Positions 8,835-17,723 are shown, counted from the stretch's first letter. The stretch: 33,644 bases of DNA from an uncultured Pelagibacteraceae bacterium (GCA_902588315.1 CACIOP010000012.1:1-33644), one strand, 5' to 3'. Notes: generated from the sequence alone by a model not told the origin. A program made the numbers and translations.

Positions 8835-9390
8835 GTGATCTTTTAGAAAGAATTCTTTGAAGAGTTCTTCTGTGCATTTTAAGCCTTCTGGCTGTTTCTG
8901 AAACATTCCTATTACATAACTCGAAAACTCTATGTATATGCTCCCACTTAACCCTATCTGCCGACATCGGGTTTTCTGGTGGGGCTGCTTTTTTTGAAGG
9001 ATCTGCCAATAATGCTTTCTCTACATCTTCTGCATCAGCAGGTTTAGCTAAATAATCTATAGCACCTTCTTTGATTGCAGCTACTGCCGTAGGAATATTT
9101 CCATAACCAGTTAACATGATGATCCTACTATCACTATTTGAAGACTGAATTTCTTTTACAACCTCAAGTCCATTACCATCTGCAAGCCTTAAGTCTACAA
9201 CAGCAAAACCAGGTTTTTTAGTTTTTACAGATTCAACTCCCTTTTGTACACTCTCAGCTTGAAAAACCTCAAATCCTTTTTTTTCCATCGCTCTTGCTAA
9301 ACGCTCACGGAAAGGATTATCGTCATCCACGATTAATAATGACTTATTTTCAAAATCACTAAGATTCTGTAATTTTGCTTCTTCTTTCAT
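8827..9390 (-). CDS. regA: Redox response regulator RegA/PrrA/ActR
   Basis: A 187-residue regulator. The receiver domain carries LLIVDDDNPFRERLARAM, phospho-acceptor Asp66 in AVVDLRLADGNGLEVV, then MLTGYGNIPTAVAAIKEGA and DYLAKPADAEDVEKAL. The proline-rich linker AAPPENPMSADRVKWEHI and the Fis-type helix-turn-helix NVSETARRLKMHRRTLQRIL are hallmarks of RegA, which is nearly invariant in this region across alphaproteobacteria. RegB-RegA controls respiration and energy metabolism in response to quinone redox state. No regB or senC lies next to it, so it is an orphan in this window. It converges on bioY with an 8-base overlap. Confidence 0.95.
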   Translation of the reverse strand: MKEEAKLQNLSDFENKSLLIVDDDNPFRERLARAMEKKGFEVFQAESVQKGVESVKTKKPGFAVVDLRLADGNGLEVVKEIQSSNSDSRIIMLTGYGNIPTAVAAIKEGAIDYLAKPADAEDVEKALLADPSKKAAPPENPMSADRVKWEHIHRVFELCNRNVSETARRLKMHRRTLQRILSKRSPR

Positions 9391-9462
9391 GGTTCTTATA
9401 TGGGGTCTCTACAAGATATTACAATATATGAATTTTACGCATTTCTGGCTTGAATTATTTGC

Positions 9463-9530
9463 TTTACTTTAGTGCTGTTTACTTTATATGCCAAAAAATA
9501 TTAAAGTTTTTTTTAAAAAGACTTTTTTTT
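9463..9530 (+). promoter_or_regulatory. Leader of the polyamine operon: direct repeats and a terminator-like hairpin
   Basis: The 167-base gap before the decarboxylase gene holds two perfect TTTACTTTA repeats (9463-9471 and 9478-9486) 15 bases apart. Downstream, 9503-9511 can pair with 9517-9525 (nine pairs including one G-C and one G-U, five-base loop), followed by Ts to 9530. This looks like a weak intrinsic terminator or attenuator placed before the ribosome binding site. One G-C pair makes it thermodynamically poor, so the function is uncertain. TTTACT (9463) and TATATG (9485) could form a 16-base-spaced promoter. Confidence 0.3.
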
Positions 9531-9544
9531 ATTAAATTTTTTTT

Positions 9545-9549
9545 GGAGG
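9545..9549 (+). promoter_or_regulatory. Strong Shine-Dalgarno that fixes the decarboxylase start
   Basis: GGAGG lies 8 bases before the ATG at 9558. Strong Shine-Dalgarno sites are rare in this window, so it is good evidence for this start rather than the in-frame TTG at 9450, which would add a 36-residue hydrophobic and unconserved extension. Confidence 0.8.
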
Positions 9550-9557
9550 CATTTAAA

Positions 9558-10742
9558 ATGCAAAAATTTAAATCAGTTGAAGAATTAGTTAATCGGCTGA
9601 AACCTGAAAAACCAGTTTACTGTATTAGAAAGAATTCCATTAAATCTGCTGTTAAATTTTTCCTAAACAAATTTCCAGGTAAAATTTTATATGCAGTTAA
9701 AACTAATCCGCAACCTGAGGTAATCAAAACAATCATAGAAAGTGGAGTTGAGCAATTTGATGTTGCTTCAATTGAGGAAATTAAAAATATTAGAACTTTT
9801 AGCAATACAGCAAAATGCTCTTATATGCATACTGTTAAAAGTAGAGAAAGTATTAAAGAAGCCTATTTTAATTATGGTGTAAAAACTTTTTCATTAGATA
9901 CTAAAGATGAGCTTATTAAAATAATTGAAAGTACAAATAATGCTAAAGATTTAGAGTTATTTGTAAGAGTTGCTGTTTCAAATGAACATGCAGAAATTGA
10001 TTTATCAAAAAAATTCGGTGCTTTAACATCCGAAGCAATAGGTTTATTAAGACTTGTAAAACAATATGCCAAAAAGATCGGTTTAAGTTTTCATGTTGGT
10101 TCACAATGTATGCATCCAATTTCTTATTCAAAAGGAATTAGTGAGATTGGAAATATAATCAAAAAGACAAAAATTATTCCACATTACATTAATGTAGGTG
10201 GAGGTTTCCCTACAATCTATCCTGACTTAATTCCACAATCTTTAGATAGTTATTTTAATGAAATAAATAAGAGTTTAGAAAATTTAAAGCTTGAAAAACT
10301 TCCTGAAATTATTTGTGAGCCTGGTAGAGCTATAGTTGCAGAAAGTGGTTCAACAATTGTAAGGGTTAATTTAAGGAAAAAACAAAAGCTTTATATTAAT
10401 GATGGTACTTATGGTACTCTTTTTGATGCTGGTACACCAAACATTGTATTCCCATCTAGAATGATTAAAGAAAATTCTAATAAAATAATTTCAAAAAAAT
10501 TAACTGCTTTTGATTTCTTTGGACCTACATGTGATAGCATGGATTATATGAAAGGTCCTTTTTTGCTTCCAAATAATATTAAAGAAAATGATTATATTGA
10601 ACTTGGTCAACTTGGGGCATACGGATTAACATTTAGAACTCAGTTTAATGGTTATTACTCAAATGAAATTTATGAAGTTGAAGATAACCCAATAATGACA
10701 ATGTATGATAAAGACATTAACAAAGCTAACATGGTAGCTTAA
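9558..10742 (+). CDS. Ornithine decarboxylase-like PLP enzyme (fold III)
   Basis: A 394-residue decarboxylase of the eukaryotic ODC / alanine-racemase fold. PLP-binding Lys48 is in ILYAVKTNPQPEV. Other motifs are LSFHVGSQ (about 177), the phosphate loop NVGGGFPTIYPDL (about 212), EPGRAIVAESG (about 254) and the catalytic-site FGPTCDSMD with Cys325-Asp326, diagnostic of ornithine/lysine decarboxylases in this fold. It makes putrescine from ornithine; lysine or arginine cannot be excluded as extra substrates. It is the first gene of a three-gene operon and overlaps the next gene by one base (TAATG). The agmatinase-like third gene raises the possibility that arginine also feeds the pathway. The start is supported by a strong Shine-Dalgarno. 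Confidence 0.9.
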   Translation: MQKFKSVEELVNRLKPEKPVYCIRKNSIKSAVKFFLNKFPGKILYAVKTNPQPEVIKTIIESGVEQFDVASIEEIKNIRTFSNTAKCSYMHTVKSRESIKEAYFNYGVKTFSLDTKDELIKIIESTNNAKDLELFVRVAVSNEHAEIDLSKKFGALTSEAIGLLRLVKQYAKKIGLSFHVGSQCMHPISYSKGISEIGNIIKKTKIIPHYINVGGGFPTIYPDLIPQSLDSYFNEINKSLENLKLEKLPEIICEPGRAIVAESGSTIVRVNLRKKQKLYINDGTYGTLFDAGTPNIVFPSRMIKENSNKIISKKLTAFDFFGPTCDSMDYMKGPFLLPNNIKENDYIELGQLGAYGLTFRTQFNGYYSNEIYEVEDNPIMTMYDKDINKANMVA

Positions 10743-11785
10743 TGTCGAGTCAAAAAAATCCAGGTCATAACAGTAAAAGAGATTTCTTAAAAAATCCTGT
10801 TGAGCATATCGATATAACTTCTTTCGACTCTAGAAAAATTATATCCTCAATGGAAAAAATGTCATTTGTTTCTAGAGAAACAGCAAATGCTGCTAATATT
10901 TATAACGAGATGCTTAAAGATAAAGATTGTACAATTTTCCTTACTTTAGCAGGCTCTACTTCGGCAGCTGGATGCATGAATATTTATAAAGATTTAGTTA
11001 AATATAATATGGTAGATGCAATCGTTGCAACAGGTGCCTCAATAGTAGATATGGATTTTTTTGAAGCTCTTGGTTTTAAACATTACCAAGGTTCACAATT
11101 TCAAGATGATACTGAGCTGAGGAATAACTATATAGATAGAATTTACGATACCTATATAGATGAAGAAGAGCTTCAAATGTGTGATAAAATCATATGTGAA
11201 ATCGCAAATAACTTAGAAGCGAGAAGCTATACTTCAAGAGAGTTCATTTATGAAATGGGAAAATATTTAAAGAATAACTCAAAGAAAAAAGACTCTTTGA
11301 TTGAAACCGCTTTTAACAACAATGTTCCTATCTTCTGCCCTGCTTTTACCGACTCAAGTGCAGGATTCGGGTTAGTTATGCATCAAGAGCAAAATCCAAA
11401 AAAACATATGACGATAGACTCGGTTAGAGAATTTAGAGAACTAACAGAAATTAAAATCAAATCTAAAGGTTCTGGATTATTTATGATTGGTGGTGGTGTG
11501 CCTAAAAACTTTATTCAAGATACTGTAATTTGTGCTGAACTATTAGGAAAAGATGTAGACATGCATAAATATGCTGTTCAAATTACTGTTGCTGATAGTA
11601 GAGACGGTGCTTGTAGTAGCTCCACATTAAAAGAAGCAAGTTCATGGGGAAAAGTAGATATTACAAAAGAACAGATGGTGTTTGCAGAAGCAACTAGTGT
11701 TTTACCATTGATAGCAAGTGATGCTTATCATAAGGGTGAGTGGAAAAATAGAACAAGAAAAAACTTTACTAAAATTTTTAAATAA
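10742..11785 (+). CDS. Deoxyhypusine synthase-like protein (polyamine aminobutyl transferase)
   Basis: A 347-residue member of the deoxyhypusine synthase family. It has FLTLAGSTSAAGCMNIYKDLV with the following AIVATGAS, then PIFCPAFTDSSAGFG, FMIGGGVPKNF and, near the C-terminus, EASSWGKVD. Lys304 of that motif matches the active-site lysine that carries the aminobutyl group in the human enzyme. Bacteria have no eIF5A, so the acceptor is not that protein. Family members in bacteria have been proposed to act on putrescine, giving homospermidine or a related polyamine, which fits the position between the decarboxylase and the agmatinase-like gene. Upstream gene overlap is one base; the next gene follows after 2 bases. 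The family is certain, the product is inferred. Confidence 0.85.
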   Translation: MSSQKNPGHNSKRDFLKNPVEHIDITSFDSRKIISSMEKMSFVSRETANAANIYNEMLKDKDCTIFLTLAGSTSAAGCMNIYKDLVKYNMVDAIVATGASIVDMDFFEALGFKHYQGSQFQDDTELRNNYIDRIYDTYIDEEELQMCDKIICEIANNLEARSYTSREFIYEMGKYLKNNSKKKDSLIETAFNNNVPIFCPAFTDSSAGFGLVMHQEQNPKKHMTIDSVREFRELTEIKIKSKGSGLFMIGGGVPKNFIQDTVICAELLGKDVDMHKYAVQITVADSRDGACSSSTLKEASSWGKVDITKEQMVFAEATSVLPLIASDAYHKGEWKNRTRKNFTKIFK

Positions 11786-11787
11786 AA

Positions 11788-12663
11788 TTGAAATATCTAT
11801 CAAATAAAAACGGGTTTTTAGGAATTGATAATAAATTTAGCTTTAAAGAAAAAGCTGTAATTGTTCCATTTGGTTTAGAAAAAACAGTCAGTTATGGGGG
11901 AGGAACAAAAAATGGACCTAAAGAAATTATAAAAGCATCTTATCAAGTTGAGCTGTATGATGAAGAGCTTAATTGCGAACCTTATAAAAAAATAGGTATT
12001 AAAACTTTAAAACCATTTAAAATTGATAAAAATATCAAAAAAGCACTGAATAAAATCTCTAATATTAATAAAGAAATTTTAAATAAAAAACTCTTTCCAA
12101 TGACTTTGGGTGGAGAGCATTCAATAACTCCTGGATGTATTGTTCCTTTTACTAAAAAATATAAAAACATTTGTCTGTTACATTTTGATGCTCATGCAGA
12201 TTTACGTCAAAGTTATAATGGAGAAAAATTTTCACATGCCTCAGCTATTAGAAGGTGTCTAGATTATAAAAACGTTTCGTTAATTTCATTTGGCATAAGA
12301 AATATCTCGGAAAGTGAAATCCCATTTTTAAAAAAAAATTCTTCAAGAATAAATATTTTTTGGGCGAAAGATAAAAAAAAATGGAATTTGTCTAAATTTA
12401 AAAAACTAATTAAAAATAAAACTGTTTATCTTACATTTGATGTAGATGGGCTAGATTCAAGTATTATGCCTGCAACCGGTACACCTGAACCAGGAGGACT
12501 TTTGTGGGATGAAACATTGGATATAATAAGAATTGCAGCTAAAAACTCGAAAATTGTTGGTGCAGATATTAATGAACTGTCTCCAATTAAAGGATTTAAT
12601 TCTTATAATTTTCTTGTTGCAAAGCTAGCTTATAAAATCTTGTCTTATAAATTTTTATATTAA
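11788..12663 (+). CDS. speB: Agmatinase-family ureohydrolase
   Basis: A 291-residue arginase/agmatinase-fold enzyme starting at TTG. All six manganese ligands are present: His111 in LGGEHS, Asp134, His136 and Asp138 in HFDAHADLR, and Asp218/Asp220 in TFDVDGLDSS. PATGTPEPGG and VGADINELSP follow, as in agmatinases. Agmatinase converts agmatine to putrescine and urea; here it is the last gene of a polyamine operon after an ODC-like decarboxylase and a DHS-like protein. A guanidino compound other than agmatine could also be the substrate, since no separate arginine decarboxylase lies in the window. The stop codon shares a palindromic TTAA with the stop of the transporter gene on the other strand. 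Confidence 0.87.
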   Translation: MKYLSNKNGFLGIDNKFSFKEKAVIVPFGLEKTVSYGGGTKNGPKEIIKASYQVELYDEELNCEPYKKIGIKTLKPFKIDKNIKKALNKISNINKEILNKKLFPMTLGGEHSITPGCIVPFTKKYKNICLLHFDAHADLRQSYNGEKFSHASAIRRCLDYKNVSLISFGIRNISESEIPFLKKNSSRINIFWAKDKKKWNLSKFKKLIKNKTVYLTFDVDGLDSSIMPATGTPEPGGLLWDETLDIIRIAAKNSKIVGADINELSPIKGFNSYNFLVAKLAYKILSYKFLY

Positions 12664-13214
12664 ACTTTAATTGGTTTAATAATTTTCAATAACATTCTAA
12701 ACGGTATCAACATTATTAGAGCAACTAAAACTTTTACTGCTAAATCTCCAAGAGATAAAGTAACCCAAGGTACCCCTGTTGCATAAAATGATATTGAGAA
12801 AAATAAAAATGTGTCAACTGTTGATCCAATCAAAGATGAAGTAAGTGGAGCTACAAACCACTCTTTTTTTCTTAATCTATCAAAAATTTGAATATCTAAT
12901 AATTGAGCAGTAATAAAAGCTACCCCTGATCCTATTGCAATTCTGACAGATATTAAATCTGCAAAATCAGTTGAGAATAACAATGTAAATATAATTCCTA
13001 TTAAAAAGCCCAAATATACAATTTGCCTTGCTAATAATTTTCCATAAGACCTATTTGCTAAATCTGTTATTAAAAAAGCTATTGGATAACTAAAAGCTCC
13101 ATAAGTTAAAATCTCATTTAATCCAAAATAGTTTATTGGGAACTGAACTAAATAATTAGAAGATAGTACAACAACCCCCATCATTATTGACAGGGTGATA
13201 AATAATTTGTTCAT
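12660..13214 (-). CDS. yhhQ: Queuosine-precursor transporter (YhhQ/VUT family)
   Basis: A 184-residue integral membrane protein with about six hydrophobic segments. Family signatures are FPIAFLITDLANRSYGK (about 45-61), AQLLDIQIFDRLRKKEWFVAPL and the helix SSLIGSTVDTFLFF. Characterised relatives import preQ0/preQ1, the 7-deazapurine precursors of queuosine in tRNA. It suggests that this cell salvages queuosine precursors, though the substrate range of the family is not fully settled. Its ATG overlaps the rpmB stop by one base (TAATG), and its own stop overlaps the agmatinase-like gene by 4 bases. Confidence 0.88.
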   Translation of the reverse strand: MNKLFITLSIMMGVVVLSSNYLVQFPINYFGLNEILTYGAFSYPIAFLITDLANRSYGKLLARQIVYLGFLIGIIFTLLFSTDFADLISVRIAIGSGVAFITAQLLDIQIFDRLRKKEWFVAPLTSSLIGSTVDTFLFFSISFYATGVPWVTLSLGDLAVKVLVALIMLIPFRMLLKIIKPIKV

Positions 13215-13525
13215 TAAGCTGATTTAGCTACAGGTTTCTTTTTAAAAGGGGATTTAATTAAAACTACTTTTTTCAACTTTTTTAATCTAGGAGATAAATT
13301 TTTATTTTTTACAGTTTTTAAAAATTCATCAAAACTTCCTTTTTTGTCAACTGATCTTACACCTGAATTGCTTACAGTAAGTTTTAAACTTCTTCCAGTA
13401 AGCTCACTTGTAAATTTTACTTTTTTAAGATTCGGTAAAAATCTTCTTTTAGTCTTGTTGTTAGCATGACTAACATTATGACCTTTCATAGGAATTTTAC
13501 CGGTAAGTTCACATTTTTTTGACAT
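13214..13525 (-). CDS. rpmB: 50S ribosomal protein L28
   Basis: A 103-residue basic protein beginning [20 protein letters not shown], the canonical L28 start, followed by [12 protein letters not shown] and [17 protein letters not shown]. It is a structural protein of the large ribosomal subunit. The C-terminal lysine-rich tail is longer than in E. coli L28, as in other alphaproteobacteria. The frame is open upstream to 13627, but the added 34 residues are unrelated to L28, overlap pyrD and would contain the promoter, so the ATG at 13525 is right. It is followed with a one-base overlap by the queuosine-precursor transporter gene. Confidence 0.97.
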   Translation of the reverse strand: MSKKCELTGKIPMKGHNVSHANNKTKRRFLPNLKKVKFTSELTGRSLKLTVSNSGVRSVDKKGSFDEFLKTVKNKNLSPRLKKLKKVVLIKSPFKKKPVAKSA

Positions 13526-13537
13526 AATAACAGTGCC

Positions 13538-13566
13538 TATATAAGGGGAGATATTGAAGGCGTCAA
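13538..13566 (-). promoter_or_regulatory. Promoter for rpmB-yhhQ
   Basis: On the minus strand TTGACG (forward 13561-13566) and TATATA (forward 13538-13543) are 17 bases apart, a near-ideal sigma-70 promoter, in the 52-base gap between pyrD and rpmB. The predicted transcription start is about 5-6 bases before the rpmB ATG, so the 5' untranslated region would be very short. No Shine-Dalgarno is visible. Confidence 0.7.
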
Positions 13567-13577
13567 GTTTAATACAT

Positions 13578-14630
13578 TTAAGAAACAGTTTTATTTCCCA
13601 CAATTTCTGTGAAATTTTTGACACCATCTCTTATTAGTAATTCTTTTAGGTCCTTTTTAATCATCCCAGCAATATTGGGTCCTTGAAATACCATGCCGGT
13701 ATACAACTGAACATAATCTGCTCCTAATAAAAACTTGTCATAAGCTGCTTTACCAGAGTCAACGCCACCTACTCCAATTATTTTAATTTTACCTTTTATT
13801 AAGTTATAGAATTTACTTATTAAAAGATTTGATTTTTTCTCAATAGGTTTTCCAGATAAACCACCTTTTTGATGTCTCTGTATATTTTGAAGTGTTTCCC
13901 GAGAAGATTCGGAAGTATTTGAAATTATTATTGCGCTTATTTCATTTTCTAAAAGTATTTCTGAAATTAAGTCAATTTGATTTACATTTATATCTGGTGA
14001 AATTTTTACAGCTACAGGAATTTCAGTTTTTAATTGTTTTTTTTTCTCTGATATAGATTTTAATAACTCTTTTAATTTATTCTCATCATGAAAGTTTCTT
14101 AGATTTTCAGTATTTGGTGACGAAATATTAATTGTAATATAATCTGCAACTTCAGAAAATTTTTCTAATCCAATTAAATAATCATTCAATCTATCATTAG
14201 AATCTTTGTTTGGACCTACATTTACACCAAGCACACCTAGTTTTTTATTAGATTTTATTCTGTTTAATATTGTATCTGATCCATGGTTGTTAAAACCTAA
14301 CCTATTAATTAATGCTTGATCTTCTACCAATCTAAATACTCTTGGTTTTTCATTTCCATATTGTTTTAATGGAGTAACTGTACCTACTTCAACAAATCCA
14401 AAACCCAGCTTAAATAAAGGGTTATATACCTCTGCATTCTTATCAAAACCTGCAGCAATACCGATAGGATTATCAAGATTTTGATTAAATAATTTTGTTT
14501 TTAAAATTGGATCGTTTTTGTTTTCATCAAATATATTTGAAACTAAATTGAGTTTGAGTGATTGAATTGCTAAAAAATGTGCTCTTTCAGGATCTATTTT
14601 AAATATTAAAGATCTTAAATTTGAATACAT
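13578..14630 (-). CDS. pyrD: Dihydroorotate dehydrogenase (quinone), class 2
   Basis: A 350-residue membrane-associated flavoenzyme that oxidises dihydroorotate to orotate in pyrimidine synthesis and passes electrons to quinone. The N-terminal helix [19 protein letters not shown] is the class 2 membrane-docking segment. Further motifs are [16 protein letters not shown] (about 57), [29 protein letters not shown], the catalytic loop [15 protein letters not shown] with the base Ser near 170, and [29 protein letters not shown]. Full length and intact. The ATG overlaps the lysS stop by one base (TAATG). Confidence 0.97.
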   Translation of the reverse strand: MYSNLRSLIFKIDPERAHFLAIQSLKLNLVSNIFDENKNDPILKTKLFNQNLDNPIGIAAGFDKNAEVYNPLFKLGFGFVEVGTVTPLKQYGNEKPRVFRLVEDQALINRLGFNNHGSDTILNRIKSNKKLGVLGVNVGPNKDSNDRLNDYLIGLEKFSEVADYITINISSPNTENLRNFHDENKLKELLKSISEKKKQLKTEIPVAVKISPDINVNQIDLISEILLENEISAIIISNTSESSRETLQNIQRHQKGGLSGKPIEKKSNLLISKFYNLIKGKIKIIGVGGVDSGKAAYDKFLLGADYVQLYTGMVFQGPNIAGMIKKDLKELLIRDGVKNFTEIVGNKTVS

Positions 14631-16192
14631 TATTTCAATTTACTAATTATCAATTCTTTTGTTTCGTTAACACCGAAAAAACTTATAAAAAAACCCATTC
14701 TAGGTCCATTTTCATCTCCAAACACCACTTCATAAATTAACTTAAACCAATCTCTTAAGTTTTCTGCATAACCATTTTCTTTGCCTGTTGAATAAATTAA
14801 TGTTTGTATATCCTCTGGAGACATTTGGTCATTACATTGTTCTAAAGTTTTAACTAAGGCTTGTAGAGCTAATTTTTCATTTTCAGATGGATTTTTATAT
14901 TTTTTTTGAGCCTTAATAACATCATTAAAATACTTAATTGCATAACCAACTAGTCCATCAAAAATCGGAAAATTTTTTTCATGAATATTAGATTTGTATT
15001 TTTTAACGAACTTCCATAATAAATCCTTGTTATCAGCGTTACTTGTTTCAACTAAATTCAACAACATAGAAAAGGTCATAATCATCTCTTCTTTTGGAAT
15101 ATGTCCATTATGAACATGCCAAACAGGATTCATCACTAATTGTTGTTCAGTTTGTTTTTTTGATTTTTCAATATTATCAAGATACTCATCTACAGCTTTA
15201 GGCACTATTTCTTTATAAAGTTTTTTTGCTCTTTTTGGATTTTGATACATGTATAAAGATAAGCTTTCGGGTGAAGCATATTTTAACCATTGGTCGATAG
15301 TAATACCATTTCCTTTTGATTTTGAAATTTTTTCACCCTTTTCATCAAGAAATAATTCATAAGCAAATCCAGATGGATGTTTTTTACCAATCAAATTTAT
15401 TATTTTAGTTGATAAAATTGCGCTCTCAATAAGGTCTTTTCCATACATTTCAAAATCTATATCTAGAGCATACCATCTCATTGCCCAATCAACTTTCCAT
15501 TGTAATTTACAATTTCCATCCAAAATACTAGATTCTAATTTTTTTCCTTTATTATCAAAAATTATTTTAGAATTTTTTTTATCAATTTCTATAACTGGAA
15601 TTTCGAGGACATGATCTGTGTCTGGACAAATAGGTAAAAAAGGGCAGTAAGTTTGTTGACGTTCTTTGCCTAAAGTTGGAAGTATAATGTTCATTATACC
15701 ATCATAATTTTCTAAAATAATTTTTAAAGTTGAGTTAAAAAAACCACCTTTGTATAAAGATGTCGAACTTTTAAAACTGTATTTAAAATTAAAACTATTT
15801 AAAAAATCTTTTAACATTTCATTATTATGTTCTCCAAAACTTGCAAATTTTTCAAATGGATCAGGAACTTGTGTTAATGGTTTATGTAAGTTTTTATTTA
15901 ATAATTCCTGATTAGGAACATTATCAGGAACTTTTCTTAAACCATCCATATCATCAGAAAAAGTAATTATCTCAGTTGGTAAATCTGTAAGTTGCTTTAA
16001 GGCATTTACCATCATTGAAGTCCTTGCAACTTCACCAAATGTTCCGATATGAGGAAGGCCACTTGGGCCATATCCTGTTTGAAGGGTAATTTTCCCTTTT
16101 TTATCAATAAATGATTTTCTCTCTCGAAGCATTTTTTTTGCTTCAACGAAAGGCCAAGCACTTGTTTTGTCTAAAATTTCTTTTTTAATCAC
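14630..16192 (-). CDS. lysS: Lysyl-tRNA synthetase, class I
   Basis: A 520-residue class I LysRS, the archaeal-type enzyme that also occurs in alphaproteobacteria and spirochaetes. The HIGH-like motif is PSGLPHIGTFGEVART (about 43-58), and the KMSKS equivalent is KISKSKG at about 288. A four-cysteine-like region around CPFLPICPDTDH fits the family's central insertion. It charges tRNA-Lys with lysine. The start codon is GTG at 16192; no Shine-Dalgarno is visible. It is divergent from trkH over 91 bases and coupled to pyrD downstream by a one-base overlap. Confidence 0.96.
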   Translation of the reverse strand: MIKKEILDKTSAWPFVEAKKMLRERKSFIDKKGKITLQTGYGPSGLPHIGTFGEVARTSMMVNALKQLTDLPTEIITFSDDMDGLRKVPDNVPNQELLNKNLHKPLTQVPDPFEKFASFGEHNNEMLKDFLNSFNFKYSFKSSTSLYKGGFFNSTLKIILENYDGIMNIILPTLGKERQQTYCPFLPICPDTDHVLEIPVIEIDKKNSKIIFDNKGKKLESSILDGNCKLQWKVDWAMRWYALDIDFEMYGKDLIESAILSTKIINLIGKKHPSGFAYELFLDEKGEKISKSKGNGITIDQWLKYASPESLSLYMYQNPKRAKKLYKEIVPKAVDEYLDNIEKSKKQTEQQLVMNPVWHVHNGHIPKEEMIMTFSMLLNLVETSNADNKDLLWKFVKKYKSNIHEKNFPIFDGLVGYAIKYFNDVIKAQKKYKNPSENEKLALQALVKTLEQCNDQMSPEDIQTLIYSTGKENGYAENLRDWFKLIYEVVFGDENGPRMGFFISFFGVNETKELIISKLK

Positions 16193-16283
16193 GAGTATAT
16201 CTTTTATAAAAATCTTAAATTGGCGATTTTATTAATTCTTATAGAGTTGAAATTTATTTACCATAAAATAATGTTCTTTCAAA

Positions 16284-17723
16284 ATGTCTAATTATAAAAC
16301 TGTTTTTTTTACACTTGGAATTTTGCAAATAATTTTAGGGGTCTCAATGTTCATCCCTATAATTGCTCAATTTATTTATTCTGAAATAGATTCATCATTT
16401 TTTGGTGCATCTATTGTGACAATAATTTTTGGATCATTATTTTTTCTTTCAAATCTAGACCACGACAAAAAGTTAAATTTACAACAAGCATTTTTATTAA
16501 CTGCTTTGTCCTGGTTAAGTATTGCTATTTTTGGATCTTTACCATTTATATTTTCGACTATGGAACTTTCAATTACTGATGCTTTTTTTGAGAGTATGTC
16601 TGGTATTACAACAACTGGATCTACAATTATTTCCAACTTAGAGAATACTCCAAAAGGCATTCTATTATGGAGAGCAATACTACAATGGCTAGGTGGCATT
16701 GGTATTATTGTGATGGCAATTACACTAATGCCAATAATGAATGTTGGTGGTATGCAATTATTTAAAATTTCTAGCAACGACTCCTCTGAAAAAATTCTTC
16801 CTAAATCAAAAGAAATAGCTTTGAGACTTATTTATATTTATTCAGGTCTAACCGCTCTTTGTGCATTATCATATTGGATATTTGGAATGGGGAAATTCGA
16901 TAGTTTAACTCATTCTATGACTACCATAGCTACTGGTGGATTTTCTAATTATAATCAATCTATCGGATATTTTGACAGTGTTCCTATAGAAATATCATCA
17001 ATGATTTTTATAATTTTAGGAAGTATTCCATTTATTGCATATATTAAATTTATTAGTGGTAATAAAAAAATATTTTTAAACGATATTCAAATCAGAACAT
17101 TTATTAAAATAATAATTATAAGCATAATTATATTATCAATTTATTTATTATTTAATAATAACGGAAACTTTAGTTTGAGATCTATTTTTTTTAATACAAT
17201 TTCAATATTGACTGGAACAGGTTATGTAAATGCTGAATTCGACGGTTGGGGAAGTTTTCCTATAACAATATTTCTTGCATTAATGTTTATTGGGGGCTGT
17301 GCTGGATCAACTACTTGTGGTATTAAAATTTTTAGAATTCAGATTCTATATTTATTTATATTAAATCAATTAAAAAAAATTATATATCCCAAGGGAATAT
17401 TTGTAATTAAATACGATCAAGGATCTGTTGATGATAAATTTATTGCATCAATAATTTCATTTATTTATTTTTATTTTGTTATTTTTTTTATTTTAGCTGC
17501 ATTATTATCATTAACAGGTCTCGACTTTATAACCGCTATGTCTGGAGCGGCAACATCAATATCAAATGTTGGTCCTGGTTTAGGTCCTATAATAGGACCT
17601 AATGGAGATTTTTCATCTTTACCTGATATTTCTAAATGGATCTTAACTGTAGGTATGATTTTAGGTAGACTTGAGTTGTTTGCAATATTAGTATTGTTCT
17701 TACCATCTTTTTGGAGAAATTAA
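16284..17723 (+). CDS. trkH: TrkH-family potassium uptake protein
   Basis: A 479-residue polytopic membrane protein with the fourfold pore-loop architecture of Trk/Ktr potassium transporters. The four filter-like segments are SMSGITTTGSTI, TTIATGGFSNYNQS, ILTGTGYVNAEF and TSISNVGPGLGPIIG. It carries potassium across the inner membrane, usually with a cytoplasmic TrkA gating subunit, which is not encoded in this window. It is followed after 2 bases by the ampG-like gene, so the two share a transcript. Sodium transport is a possible alternative in the superfamily. Confidence 0.93.
   Translation: MSNYKTVFFTLGILQIILGVSMFIPIIAQFIYSEIDSSFFGASIVTIIFGSLFFLSNLDHDKKLNLQQAFLLTALSWLSIAIFGSLPFIFSTMELSITDAFFESMSGITTTGSTIISNLENTPKGILLWRAILQWLGGIGIIVMAITLMPIMNVGGMQLFKISSNDSSEKILPKSKEIALRLIYIYSGLTALCALSYWIFGMGKFDSLTHSMTTIATGGFSNYNQSIGYFDSVPIEISSMIFIILGSIPFIAYIKFISGNKKIFLNDIQIRTFIKIIIISIIILSIYLLFNNNGNFSLRSIFFNTISILTGTGYVNAEFDGWGSFPITIFLALMFIGGCAGSTTCGIKIFRIQILYLFILNQLKKIIYPKGIFVIKYDQGSVDDKFIASIISFIYFYFVIFFILAALLSLTGLDFITAMSGAATSISNVGPGLGPIIGPNGDFSSLPDISKWILTVGMILGRLELFAILVLFLPSFWRN

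Noticed and set aside
9395..9424. Promoter-like TTGTAA-18-TATAAG upstream of regA
   Set aside because: The predicted transcription start would fall inside the regA ATG, and the spacing is long.
9450..9557. In-frame N-terminal extension of the decarboxylase from a TTG at 9450
   Set aside because: The extension is hydrophobic and unconserved, and a strong GGAGG lies just before the ATG at 9558, where family similarity begins.
13526..13627. Extended L28 reading frame starting inside pyrD
   Set aside because: L28 starts with [10 protein letters not shown]; the extra 34 residues have no L28 similarity and would contain the promoter.
16220..16245. TTGGCG and TATAGA upstream of trkH as a promoter
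   Set aside because: Spacing is 14 bases, too short for a sigma-70 promoter.
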